From Hyaloperonospora brassicae (lineage: Eukaryota > Oomycota > Peronosporomycetes > Peronosporales > Peronosporaceae), in NCBI GenBank assembly GCA_947650285.1, contig CANTFL010001361.1:48367-112366 (forward strand): a stretch of DNA of 64,000 nucleotides, in the 5' to 3' direction. Under the pieces are notes generated by a model. The model saw only the letters and a list, made by a program, of their open reading frames with translations, was not told the origin of the DNA and ran no database searches. Of the stretch, positions 10,659 through 19,330 are shown in pieces (position 1 is the stretch's first letter; each line of letters opens with the position of its first letter). The position numbers were made by a program, and so were the translations under genes.

Positions 10659-11104
10659 TGTAACGGGGTAGCCCGTTACATGATATTGTCACTAAGTATA
10701 AAATGACAATAAAGAATAGTACGATGAATATTCTTTAAACAATGTCACAGATCATGATGATATTGTTGAGATGACCGAAGAGTCTACTCATTGGTTGATA
10801 TCGTGATGATATCAACCCACCAATCGCTGCTAGACGCGCGCAGTAGGTGGTGAGTAGACGTCACCATACATTTAGTTATATTAGTATAATTAAGTCAGGA
10901 CAAACAGAGATACGAGAGTTATAGGACTTAATTATATTAAATAACAGTTTTACTTTTTCTACGACTAGAGTCTTTCAACTTATTCGTTCGTTCTACCTTC
11001 CTCTGTGTAGTTCTACACCTAGCTGGGCACTGACTATCACTACAGTCAGTGATAGTAAACTCCGTACTGGTTGACCAGTACGTAGTAGACGGTGCCCGGT
11101 TACA
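10659..11104 (+). repeat. 3' LTR of Ty3/gypsy element 1 (446 bp)
   Basis: It has the same length and termini as the 5' LTR. By eye there are about five substitutions: two near position 35 of the LTR, one near 365 and two near the 3' end. TSD CTTAC follows at 11105-11109. Confidence 0.93.
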
Positions 11105-11109
11105 CTTAC

Positions 11110-12408
11110 ACGCAAGTCTGTTTTCGTTCGAGAGTGAATACTTTGGTCGTCAACGAGATGCAGATGTTACATCGATTAATGTGTCCACGTCGCTTGCAGT
11201 TCATCATCGGCTTGTCTATCTATCTACAATGAGTCTATACACTCTGGTGGTACTCATGAGGTGTATTATGCGCTTTCAAATCGCTGTTGCAGATTTGCGT
11301 GACAACATCTAACCCTAGTAAGAACTCTTGAAAATGCCTGCTGTGCGGCATTGAATAGTTCGACCTCATGTTAATATCTGAAAGACAGACCCGTCTCAAT
11401 TCACGCACCAAGGAAAGACTTGCTATTTTCTGTCTGAAAAAGTTCAATGGTGAGCAAAGTGCGTAATGCTACCGCTTGAAGGCGCAACCTTCGTTCGTTT
11501 AGCTAGACGTTTATATCGTAATGTAAACATTTACACTCTTGATGCTCCCTCGATGCACATTCTATCCTTCACTGCTGGCGGGCTCTATTATAGATGGCTT
11601 TGCTACAAACGTGACATGTTACAAACGATCAGACAACTGGACCGTCTAGCGATAGAAGCGTTGAATGACCTGTGTTTGCTGTAGTTGCTGTGATACTACT
11701 GGAAACATGCCGTCATTAGGTGAATTGATGAGCAGAAGTCGGCAAAAATAAACGCTCGCAAAACGACACCACTACTTCAAAGACATCCGTGCTGTGCTTG
11801 GCTGACCTCGCGGCTAATCCGGTCGAGATCACTTGCTCAGCTGTTCGGGCCATTTACAGTGATGCGTAGCTATCCCTTGACCGATAACCCAATGAATACA
11901 CGCATATACAGGCATACGCGGCTTCTTCAGCAAAGCCACTTTCCAAAATTGTACAGACTGTATCTTTTGTCGCCAAATTTGCGATGTTACCAGTATTCTA
12001 CCGTTGGATCCGACGCGTGGCCTTGGGTATATAGATTTCTCAAACCGTTCACACAAACGCCCGGCAGATGTAATCAATTACCGGATCGCCGAAAGTAAAA
12101 GTTCGGCTAGGCGGTTATAAATTTGGTACCATAAATGCTGTCGTATGTACAGCGCCTGGACGGAGCCGTTGTTAGCAGAGATTTTTTTCGCCATCTCGCT
12201 CTCTTAGCGTTCAAATAGAGTCCGACATCGGCATAGACCTTGTAGAACATACGATGACAGCACTACAAAACTAAGCGCACGTCTTTTCTATATGTGACTT
12301 TATTCATCTCAAAAAGTCGGTATCTCTTGCTATTATTGGCTCGTCCTCCGACCCGTCCGACGTTATAATGAAATGGGCAAATGAGCTTGCATGCTTTGTA
12401 GTCATTGG
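11110..12408. other. Intergenic between two retrotransposons, no gene recognised
   Basis: The sequence is AT-rich with only short ORFs, the longest being 72 codons at 11466-11684. No domain, LTR similarity or RNA gene was recognised. Confidence 0.5.
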
Positions 12409-12413
12409 TATCC
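12409..12413. repeat. Target-site duplication TATCC (left) of Ty1/copia element
   Basis: TATCC immediately precedes the left LTR (12414) and recurs at 17961-17965 after the right LTR. This fixes the insertion borders. Confidence 0.95.
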
Positions 12414-12758
12414 TGTTGTGTTGAGAACCCGCTTCCGCCCTTAACGTAGTTTTTGGAACTGAACGTTCATTATCTTTATATGAAACTATCACCTTCCTAC
12501 TACATGTATATGGTGTCGTCTCCCAGAGTACTAACTGCAGCAACCTCCCTCTGGGACTTCACAGTCTGTTTACATCAACACCTCCTTCCCATACAGGGAC
12601 TTCACTGTGTGTTTACATCAACACCTTCTTCCCATACTAGGACTTCACTCTCTGCCGAAGTCATCCATCGAATCCTTCTGTAGTACGCGAAGGGTACTCA
12701 CCCTTCAACTCAACCGTCGGGAAAGTCTTCTTACCACACTGGTATACTTTTCACAACA
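12414..12758 (-). repeat. 3' LTR of Ty1/copia element (345 bp)
   Basis: In element orientation the LTR runs TGTTGTGAAAAG ... CTCAACACAACA. It contains 2.3 tandem copies of a 43-bp unit starting GGGACTTCAC (12553-12648), which may be enhancer-like repeats. It looks identical to the other LTR at 17616-17960. Confidence 0.95.
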
Positions 12759-12770
12759 CGCCCCCCTCGA
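12759..12770 (-). promoter_or_regulatory. Polypurine tract of Ty1/copia element
   Basis: The minus strand reads CTCGAGGGGGGCG directly before the 3' LTR. The pol stop lies at its edge (12773). Confidence 0.8.
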
Positions 12771-12772
12771 GG

Positions 12773-15700
12773 CTAGCCTCGCACACCGATCGAGTACGAT
12801 AGACGCGCAAGTCGGCGTTTGTCGAGTGCCTTCGTAAATTCATCTGCTGGATTCGACTCACCGGGCACCTTTTCAAACAATACCGTTTTCAGCTTGACTT
12901 GCTCTCGGACGAAATGCCACCGCAATTCGATGTGTCTTGTGCGCTTTGAGTAGGTTGGGATCACGGCTAATACGTAAGCACTTTGACTATCGATCCCAAT
13001 TCTGACCTCCATGTTTATTGTCGGTAAGACCTCACTGATCACATTTCGCTCGCTGACTGCTTCCATAGTTGCTTCACAACAGGCGGCAACATATTCGGCT
13101 TCAGCTGTGGAAAGTGCTACGATAGGCTGTTTCTTGCTTGACCAAGCAATTGCACCTCCTGCCATCGTAAAAACAAATCCACCAGTACTCTTTCGGTCTT
13201 CAGTTTCCGAGGCCCAATCGCTGTCGCAATACCCTTGGATGTTGATCTGCGGTGGATCGATGTGAGCGTCACGCTTGTATTCGATACCATGATCTACTGT
13301 ACCAGCTAAATACCGAAGCACGCGCTTGAGACAACCAACATGTTGCTTTGATGGCTGAGCAACAAATCGGCTCAATTGACCCACAGTATACGCAAGATCA
13401 GGTCGGGTGCATGTCGCAAGGTACATCAGCATACCCAAGGCCCCGCGATAATCAAAACTTTTGTCCATTTCTGTCTTGTCATCCATTGTTGCCGCTAATA
13501 GCTTTTGTCGGGTCTCGAGCGGATTGCCAACTGCGTGTGCATTGTTAAACCCAAACTTGTCCAATATCTTCCTAGCATATATGCCTTGCGAGATCTTAAT
13601 CTTGCTGTTATCATCCTTCACTAGAACGCCCAGATATTCGGACAACACCCCTTGATCCTTAATACCATAACTCACATTTAGCTTCGTGAACAGATCCGTT
13701 TTCGCTGCTTCTATATTCGTGGCACAAAGTATGTCGTCGATATACACGAGGACCAATGTTATTTTCCCATCCTTGCTTGTTCTGTAGTAAAGACACGGCT
13801 CCGATGAACAGCGATCGTAGACGTTTGTGGTCATCCAGTGATCAAGCTCCGAGTTCCATTCACGACCAGCCTGACGTAGGCCGTACAATGCCTTCCGTTC
13901 CACATAGATGTTGCCATTTTGACAGGGAAAGCCTTCGATGTCGTACACATACTGCGGGATCTGCAACTTGGCATTCAAGTAGGCGGTATTGACATCCGCA
14001 CCAAAAATCTTTAAATTAAGTGTAGCAGACATCGCTAGCACTAGTCGAAAACTGGACATCCGTTTAACCGGTGCAAATGTCTCCATAAAGTCAATTCCTG
14101 GTCGCTGCCAGTTTCCAAGCGCAACCAATCGGGCCTTAAACCTAGTGACATACCCATATTGGTCCGTCTTCAAGCACCAAACCCACATGGTTCGGATCGC
14201 TTTCGCGTCTGACGGCTTATCATCAATTGGGATCTCTTCCAGTACTTCTTTATCTTGTAAAGCGTTAATTTCGTCACGTTGAGCGGCATACCAATGGTCA
14301 CCATGCTTTGAGCGCCGTGCTTCTCTTCCATTCTTCGGCATCTTGACATCCGAAGCTTTAATTGGTTTTACTGTGCTGTCAAACACGCGTGCACACGTAG
14401 CATATGCTATATAGTCATCAAAACGCTTTCGCTTTTGCTGCAAAGAACGGTTCCTGAGGCCTGTGCGCTTTGATCGCTTCTCTGGGGAGCCTTCAGCTTC
14501 TTCTGACGGTGTTTCTTCCCGATCGGGACGCTTTCGAGCGGCCAATACGGCTTGTTCGACTTCCTGTCGCTGCTCTTGTACTCGAAGTGTCGATACATCG
14601 TCAATGACCCCCGGTATACCTTCACAATCATTACGCAACAGATCACCTACAGATGATAGACTTATTCCGTCAGGCGTATCCACACTGTGTCTCTCATGTC
14701 CTTCGTCGTCGGAGTCAATTGACAAACAAGTGTCAGTGTCATTTCCGGTGATTGATGCGCGGTCCACGTCGTCTTCGTCTGCAGTCTCATGAATTCTCTG
14801 CTCGGCGGTAAACTGATCCTCGTTATCGTCGTCTTCGTCTGCAGTCTCATGAATTCTCTGCTCGGCGGTAAACTGATCCTCGTGATCGTCGTATTGCTTT
14901 TCTACTCCAATGCTGATTATGTCATGTAGCGTATCGCCCATGACTGTCGCCTCAATACCCGTAGATAAATCATCTTCGCGCAAGGGTGGATTTCCATGTT
15001 CTGCCGTGATTTCCGAGTCTTCTACTGGGATGTCCGAAAAATCAACTTCTCCCAAGCGATATTCGTGAAAACGATTGCGGTCACCATAAAGGAGGGACTC
15101 ATCAAAATCCACATCCGGTGCCCACTTGCGTGTATTTTCTGCCGGAATAAAAACCTTGTATCCAACATGATCCGCTTTAAGACCAAGAAGAAATCCAATT
15201 TTAGCATTGTCGAAATGTCTTGGTCGGTCAGGGTCCTTCGGCACATGAACATATGCTAGAGACCCAAATGTACGCACGTGGTAAATGTCGATTTTCGTTC
15301 CAAACATTTTCTCGAATGGTGTGCATCCGACAATCCTGTTGTAGATTCTGTTCTTTAAGTATAATGCATACTCCATTGCATCTGGCCAGAACATCTTTGG
15401 TAGAGATGCGTGTCGAAGCATCGTCTTCGCCATGTTTCCCAATGACTGGTGTTGACGCTCGACAGGATTCATGTGTGAGCTCTTTGGGCCGACTTTAATG
15501 TGCTTAATCCCTTGTGATTGGTACCACGAGTCAATTTCACCATTGACAAACTCTCCACCCTTATCAGTAAGGATTGAATGTACCTTGAGATATGGCACTC
15601 CTGCCCTGAGCTTCCATTGTCTTTCCACGATCTTCATGACTGAACGACCCGCCTGTCGCTCCGCCCAATGGACGTAAGCCTTCATGAGTGGGTTAACGGT

Positions 15701-16171
15701 CGACGCGTCTTTACGCTTCAAAAGATGGTCCGTCAAGTAACCTGAGAATCCATCCATTATCACAAGTATCGCAGTAAAGTGAGTGCCGTTGTTCTTCGAT
15801 GGAAACATCAAGTCTGCATAGACGACTTGATTTACTGCTGTTATTTTGCGATCCTTTTTCTTATTTCTTCGTTTGCGTCGCTGTTTGCCGATGTGGCACG
15901 CGTCGCAAGTCGTCGTGTGACGTGCTGTTACAACCATACCATCTACGTGCCCCTGGTCTGTCATAATCTTTAGATATTGATCGCACGTGTGACCCAATCT
16001 CTCATGCCACTGTTTCATAGGTGCTTGCCCAGCAGCCATTGAAAAATTAACAAGCCCAAACTGAGCCGGCGTGTGCACATCCACATCACCAGCTGTAACA
16101 TCATGATGTGAGCTTGATATTTCCTCTTCAATCGTTTTTGTCGCTTGCATGTTCGATGATAAAAAACCCAC
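12773..16171 (-). CDS. pol: Ty1/copia pol: integrase, reverse transcriptase, RNase H (open frame)
   Basis: The frame is 1132 codons with no internal stop. The integrase zinc finger has HERLGH and CDACHIGKQ. The core catalytic residues lie in VVYADLMFP, ILTDKGGEF and NPVERQHQS. An acidic linker holds a 20-residue tandem duplication. The reverse transcriptase has the LVYIDDILCAT catalytic box. RNase H has GYCDSDWA, STGGFVF and ALSTAEAEYVA. It has no start of its own and should be made as part of a Gag-Pol polyprotein. It lies in the -1 frame relative to gag-protease, and the overlap contains a run of six T near 16170-16180. Confidence 0.93.
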   Translation of the reverse strand: MGFLSSNMQATKTIEEEISSSHHDVTAGDVDVHTPAQFGLVNFSMAAGQAPMKQWHERLGHTCDQYLKIMTDQGHVDGMVVTARHTTTCDACHIGKQRRKRRNKKKDRKITAVNQVVYADLMFPSKNNGTHFTAILVIMDGFSGYLTDHLLKRKDASTVNPLMKAYVHWAERQAGRSVMKIVERQWKLRAGVPYLKVHSILTDKGGEFVNGEIDSWYQSQGIKHIKVGPKSSHMNPVERQHQSLGNMAKTMLRHASLPKMFWPDAMEYALYLKNRIYNRIVGCTPFEKMFGTKIDIYHVRTFGSLAYVHVPKDPDRPRHFDNAKIGFLLGLKADHVGYKVFIPAENTRKWAPDVDFDESLLYGDRNRFHEYRLGEVDFSDIPVEDSEITAEHGNPPLREDDLSTGIEATVMGDTLHDIISIGVEKQYDDHEDQFTAEQRIHETADEDDDNEDQFTAEQRIHETADEDDVDRASITGNDTDTCLSIDSDDEGHERHSVDTPDGISLSSVGDLLRNDCEGIPGVIDDVSTLRVQEQRQEVEQAVLAARKRPDREETPSEEAEGSPEKRSKRTGLRNRSLQQKRKRFDDYIAYATCARVFDSTVKPIKASDVKMPKNGREARRSKHGDHWYAAQRDEINALQDKEVLEEIPIDDKPSDAKAIRTMWVWCLKTDQYGYVTRFKARLVALGNWQRPGIDFMETFAPVKRMSSFRLVLAMSATLNLKIFGADVNTAYLNAKLQIPQYVYDIEGFPCQNGNIYVERKALYGLRQAGREWNSELDHWMTTNVYDRCSSEPCLYYRTSKDGKITLVLVYIDDILCATNIEAAKTDLFTKLNVSYGIKDQGVLSEYLGVLVKDDNSKIKISQGIYARKILDKFGFNNAHAVGNPLETRQKLLAATMDDKTEMDKSFDYRGALGMLMYLATCTRPDLAYTVGQLSRFVAQPSKQHVGCLKRVLRYLAGTVDHGIEYKRDAHIDPPQINIQGYCDSDWASETEDRKSTGGFVFTMAGGAIAWSSKKQPIVALSTAEAEYVAACCEATMEAVSERNVISEVLPTINMEVRIGIDSQSAYVLAVIPTYSKRTRHIELRWHFVREQVKLKTVLFEKVPGESNPADEFTKALDKRRLARLSYSIGVRG
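14767..14886 (-). repeat. 60-bp tandem duplication inside Copia pol
   Basis: Two adjacent 60-bp copies (14767-14826 and 14827-14886) are almost identical and duplicate 20 residues containing FTAEQRIHETADEDD. The frame is kept. The region is the acidic spacer between integrase and reverse transcriptase, which tolerates length change. Confidence 0.9.
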
Positions 16172-17610
16172 ATTCCATCAGAAAAGACTGCTTTGGCAAG
16201 CGCAGTCCCTCGACGAGATACCACGAACTCCATGTTCGTTGATAAGCTAATTTCCAGCCCGTGCTCGATAGCCTTGCCCGGGGAAAACAGACCATGTTTT
16301 GCATCTGGAACATGAAGCACATCATCTAAGATCAAGCAATGCTCTTGATCGTCCACCTTAGTGCCTATTAACACTGTTCCAACTCCAGCAACCATAGAGT
16401 TAAGCCCCGCCGCTATACCTGACAAATTTGCTTTCGAATCGGGTGGAGCGGGGTCATATGTCACAAATGCTTCGCGAACACTTGTAACGTGAACATTTGC
16501 TCCAGTATCGAAACACCAGTAACAGTCGATCGGTAATGTCGTTTGTGGTTCCTTGTCCTGAATATGCTCCCCAACGGTATTGAACGTAGTTTCAATTTCC
16601 ATATGATCCTCCAACGACTTAACATTGTCCTCGATCAAATGAGCCTTAGGTTCTTCAGCATTTCCGGCACTTGGTGTCATAGATGGGGCTTGAACAGTAA
16701 ACATGGCACGCGATCTTTTTCCTTTGTTATCTTCCGACTCAACTGCATTCGGGCAGTCTCGCTTAAGATGACCAGTCTTGCCACATCCATGACATGTTCG
16801 AGTCTCTGTCCGATGTGCACCTGCACCATTGTTCTTCATCTTGCTGTACCTTTGCCGGTTTTGCTTCTTGTCGCAATGGGCCTTCGTCTTGCAACCACAT
16901 GCATCTCTTCCATCACTTTTGTAAGATGAGCGTCTAATTTGGTAGCGCGAACTCGCCGTTCGTATTTGCTCTTCCAGCTCGTCAATGTCAGAAGCGGGGG
17001 AGTTTCCACACCAGTTTTGCGTTTGTATTAGTGCAAATTCATCAATCTTGGCCGGTAAGCTTTGAAGCACGTACATCATCATCGTTCTAAACGATACCGT
17101 ATGACCCAAGTCGGACAATTCAAGCTGCTTGTTTCTCATCCGTCGCAGATGCACTTAAATATCCTCAGTGACGTTGTATCTGCAGTGTCGTAATTCTTTC
17201 TCTAATCGCTGCACTTTGTGGAACACAGCCACTGTCGACGATCGGTTGGCATATCGTCTCGTCAAAGCAGCCAACATCTTGCTTCCTGTTGGTTCCGTCC
17301 TGTAGAGCTCTGCCAGTTCCGCTGAAAGTGACATTAAGATCGTTTTACGAATCTTACGCTCTATCTTGGCCAACTTCTGCTTTCCTTCATCAGTCACAAG
17401 ATATTCTGCCTTGATGCGTCTGCATGCCACATACCACATCTCGTCATCATCATCCATATCCTGGAACGTCATCTTCATCATTTCGAAGTACGTGTGCCAG
17501 AACTTTCCATTCCAGTTCACTGGGATACCATCCTTGGTGTAGAGCTTCATATCCGTCGTATTGGAGCTCACGCCCGAAGCGTGCTCGCAGTGGATATTAT
17601 TTGGGCTCAT
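16015..17610 (-). pseudogene. gag: Ty1/copia gag-protease (one internal stop)
   Basis: The likely start is the ATG at 17610, inside the primer-binding site; the frame also continues upstream into the LTR. The frame holds a Copia-type capsid region (YFEMMKMTF, LTRRYANRSS), a zinc knuckle CHGCGKTGHLKRDC with all CCHC ligands, and a protease active site CFDTGAN. A single TAA at 17155-17157 splits capsid from the rest in the same frame. Downstream, homology passes to the pol frame near 16175. With identical LTRs, this single stop is either a new mutation, a read-through codon or a sequencing error. Confidence 0.85.
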
Positions 17611-17615
17611 AACCC
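17603..17615 (-). promoter_or_regulatory. Primer-binding site matching initiator-tRNA anticodon loop
   Basis: The plus strand here reads GGGCTCATAACCC, which matches the anticodon stem-loop of eukaryotic initiator tRNA-Met (anticodon CAT). The element's own strand is therefore complementary to it. It directly abuts the 5' LTR. Priming from an internal half-tRNA-iMet, not the tRNA 3' end, is known from Drosophila copia and yeast Ty5. Confidence 0.8.
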
Positions 17616-17960
17616 TGTTGTGTTGAGAACCCGCTTCCGCCCTTAACGTAGTTTTTGGAACTGAACGTTCATTATCTTTATATGAAACTATCACCTTCCT
17701 ACTACATGTATATGGTGTCGTCTCCCAGAGTACTAACTGCAGCAACCTCCCTCTGGGACTTCACAGTCTGTTTACATCAACACCTCCTTCCCATACAGGG
17801 ACTTCACTGTGTGTTTACATCAACACCTTCTTCCCATACTAGGACTTCACTCTCTGCCGAAGTCATCCATCGAATCCTTCTGTAGTACGCGAAGGGTACT
17901 CACCCTTCAACTCAACCGTCGGGAAAGTCTTCTTACCACACTGGTATACTTTTCACAACA
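17616..17960 (-). repeat. 5' LTR of Ty1/copia element (345 bp)
   Basis: It matches the LTR at 12414-12758 base for base by eye, including the 43-bp internal repeats (17755-17850). TSD TATCC follows at 17961-17965. Confidence 0.95.
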
Positions 17961-18156
17961 TATCCGTGACACTGTGCGGTACACGCCATCTTCAGTCCTT
18001 GTGTGTGGGTTCGTCATCGTGATCTTACTTGGTCATTGCCGTGTACAACTCTCATTTCCCTATTTTTATTTGCCGTTGCGTGTCACGTTATTGTATATTT
18101 TAAACGTAGGTTAAAGATAGTCTTTGCGTCGCGTCCTTCATGGAAAATTCACGAGA

Positions 18157-18259
18157 TGCGGTCGTGTCTTTTCAGTAGCGGAGAGTCTGTAACGCAATCG
18201 TAAATTTTACAACAACAATTGCGCTACAGAATATCCGCTACTGAAAAGACATGACCGCA
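18157..18259. repeat. Foldback inverted repeat (42-bp arms, 19-bp loop)
   Basis: The arm at 18157-18198 is the reverse complement of 18218-18259 with about five mismatches, including the core GTCTTTTCAGTAGCGGA. The transcript would fold to a long hairpin. It starts about 200 bp after the Copia insertion. It could be a small MITE-like element, but I see no clear target duplication. Confidence 0.85.
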
Positions 18260-19039
18260 TGTGTGATACGATCGCATGTTTGATACCATCACATGTGATG
18301 TACATTCACACGTGTATCTCTAATATATGTGCATTTTCTGTAGAGTACACTGCATCATATCTGCCAATCTGAAGAATAACGGAAAGAGGTTATCCTGCTT
18401 GGTACTGCGCTATTTCCTTATATATGAGATGCAGTCGCTTTTTTTCGGACACCACATGACACGATTGGCCAGATGCTGCTGGGACAAACACTACTATCGA
18501 AGGCTGGTCATTGTCGCCGATGGATTCGCGAATGTATCTGAGAGTTCACCTGACTCGCGCTTATAGATGCGTCTGCCGAAAGCTCCAGGCCAACGAGTAT
18601 AGTGAAACAGTGCCTAATGCGCTAGTGCAGCACAACTGTTCTTTGTTGCCAGTAGCTGCACCCGATAGGAGACTACTGTCTCACCCTATGCATCCTATTC
18701 TTATCAAACCAATGATTCAACATAAGTCAGCAACTTATTACGCGTGCGTACAGGTCGTTCATGCACAAATGTCGCACATTGCTTGTCACTTGCGTGGCGG
18801 CAGCGAAGGCCTCGGCATATGGCTGGGTGTGTTCTGCCGCGTATCGCGTATTGCTACCTCTTTTTCGCTTCCCGTTTCTTCGCAAGGCATTGGTCGTGTT
18901 AGCCTCGAAGCAATCACGTTGTCCTAGGCGCAATCGATTTTATACTGACTTGTGCAGCAAGTGGTGGATTGCGGCAGCATCGTTGTAACCGGTGACCCTT
19001 TTCCATGTCATTGACACAATTTGCGTCAATGTGAATATT

Positions 19040-19330
19040 TTCTTTATCGATATTATGATACAGTATTCTCCCTTGTAAGTAATATTGACGGAATCTTACC
19101 TTTTAAGGTAATATGCATCGTCGCTTCACTCATTGGTTGTGCTACAGGCCATGATATCAACCGAATGAATCAACAATCGCTGAAAGACGCACGCACTGGG
19201 TGGTGAACGAGATTGCATATCTGCAATTCGCGGAATAATTAGCCTTCAGTAAGGCAAAGAGACTTTATGAAACGAGACTTACATACGTTAAACAGCTTAA
19301 CTTTCCCTCATCCTGAGCATCTCTTGCTCG
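19040..19330 (+). repeat. Diverged LTR relic related to the Ty3/gypsy family
   Basis: The stretch CATTGGTTG ... GATATCAACC ... CAATCGCTGAAAGACGCACGCACTGGGTGGTGA resembles the central part of the Ty3/gypsy LTRs, with many substitutions. It also shares an ACCTTTTAAGGTAATAT palindrome with the relic at 26340. The borders are approximate. Confidence 0.6.

Larger units (their letters stand above)
3347..11104 (+). mobile_element. Ty3/gypsy chromovirus-type LTR retrotransposon, copy 1 (decayed)
   Basis: Complete 7758-bp element: LTR, primer-binding site, gag, pol (protease, reverse transcriptase, RNase H, integrase, chromodomain), antisense ORF, polypurine tract, LTR, with flanking CTTAC duplication. 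The LTRs are both 446 bp and differ at about five positions by eye, so insertion was fairly recent. Gag and pol nevertheless carry several nonsense codons and frame changes, so it is not autonomous. A related copy lies at 51570-59398. The C-terminal chromodomain and domain order RT-RH-IN place it among chromoviruses. Confidence 0.95.
12414..17960 (-). mobile_element. Ty1/copia LTR retrotransposon, recent insertion
   Basis: This 5547-bp element lies on the minus strand. It has LTRs at 12414-12758 and 17616-17960 (345 bp each, identical by eye), TSD TATCC, a primer-binding site that abuts the 5' LTR, and a polypurine tract next to the 3' LTR. Domain order is gag-protease-integrase-RT-RNase H, the Copia order. 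The large pol frame is fully open, but gag-protease has one stop and a frame change before integrase. Identical LTRs mean insertion was very recent. Confidence 0.96.

Noticed and set aside
12304..12543. Minus-strand ORF resembling the Copia gag N-terminus
   Set aside because: It lies in the 3' LTR and runs into flanking DNA; it is only the LTR-encoded part of the same reading frame.
16165..16185. Classical -1 programmed frameshift site in Copia
   Set aside because: The run of six T is not in the X-XXY-YYZ register of the gag frame, so a simple homopolymer indel explains it at least as well; kept only as an option.
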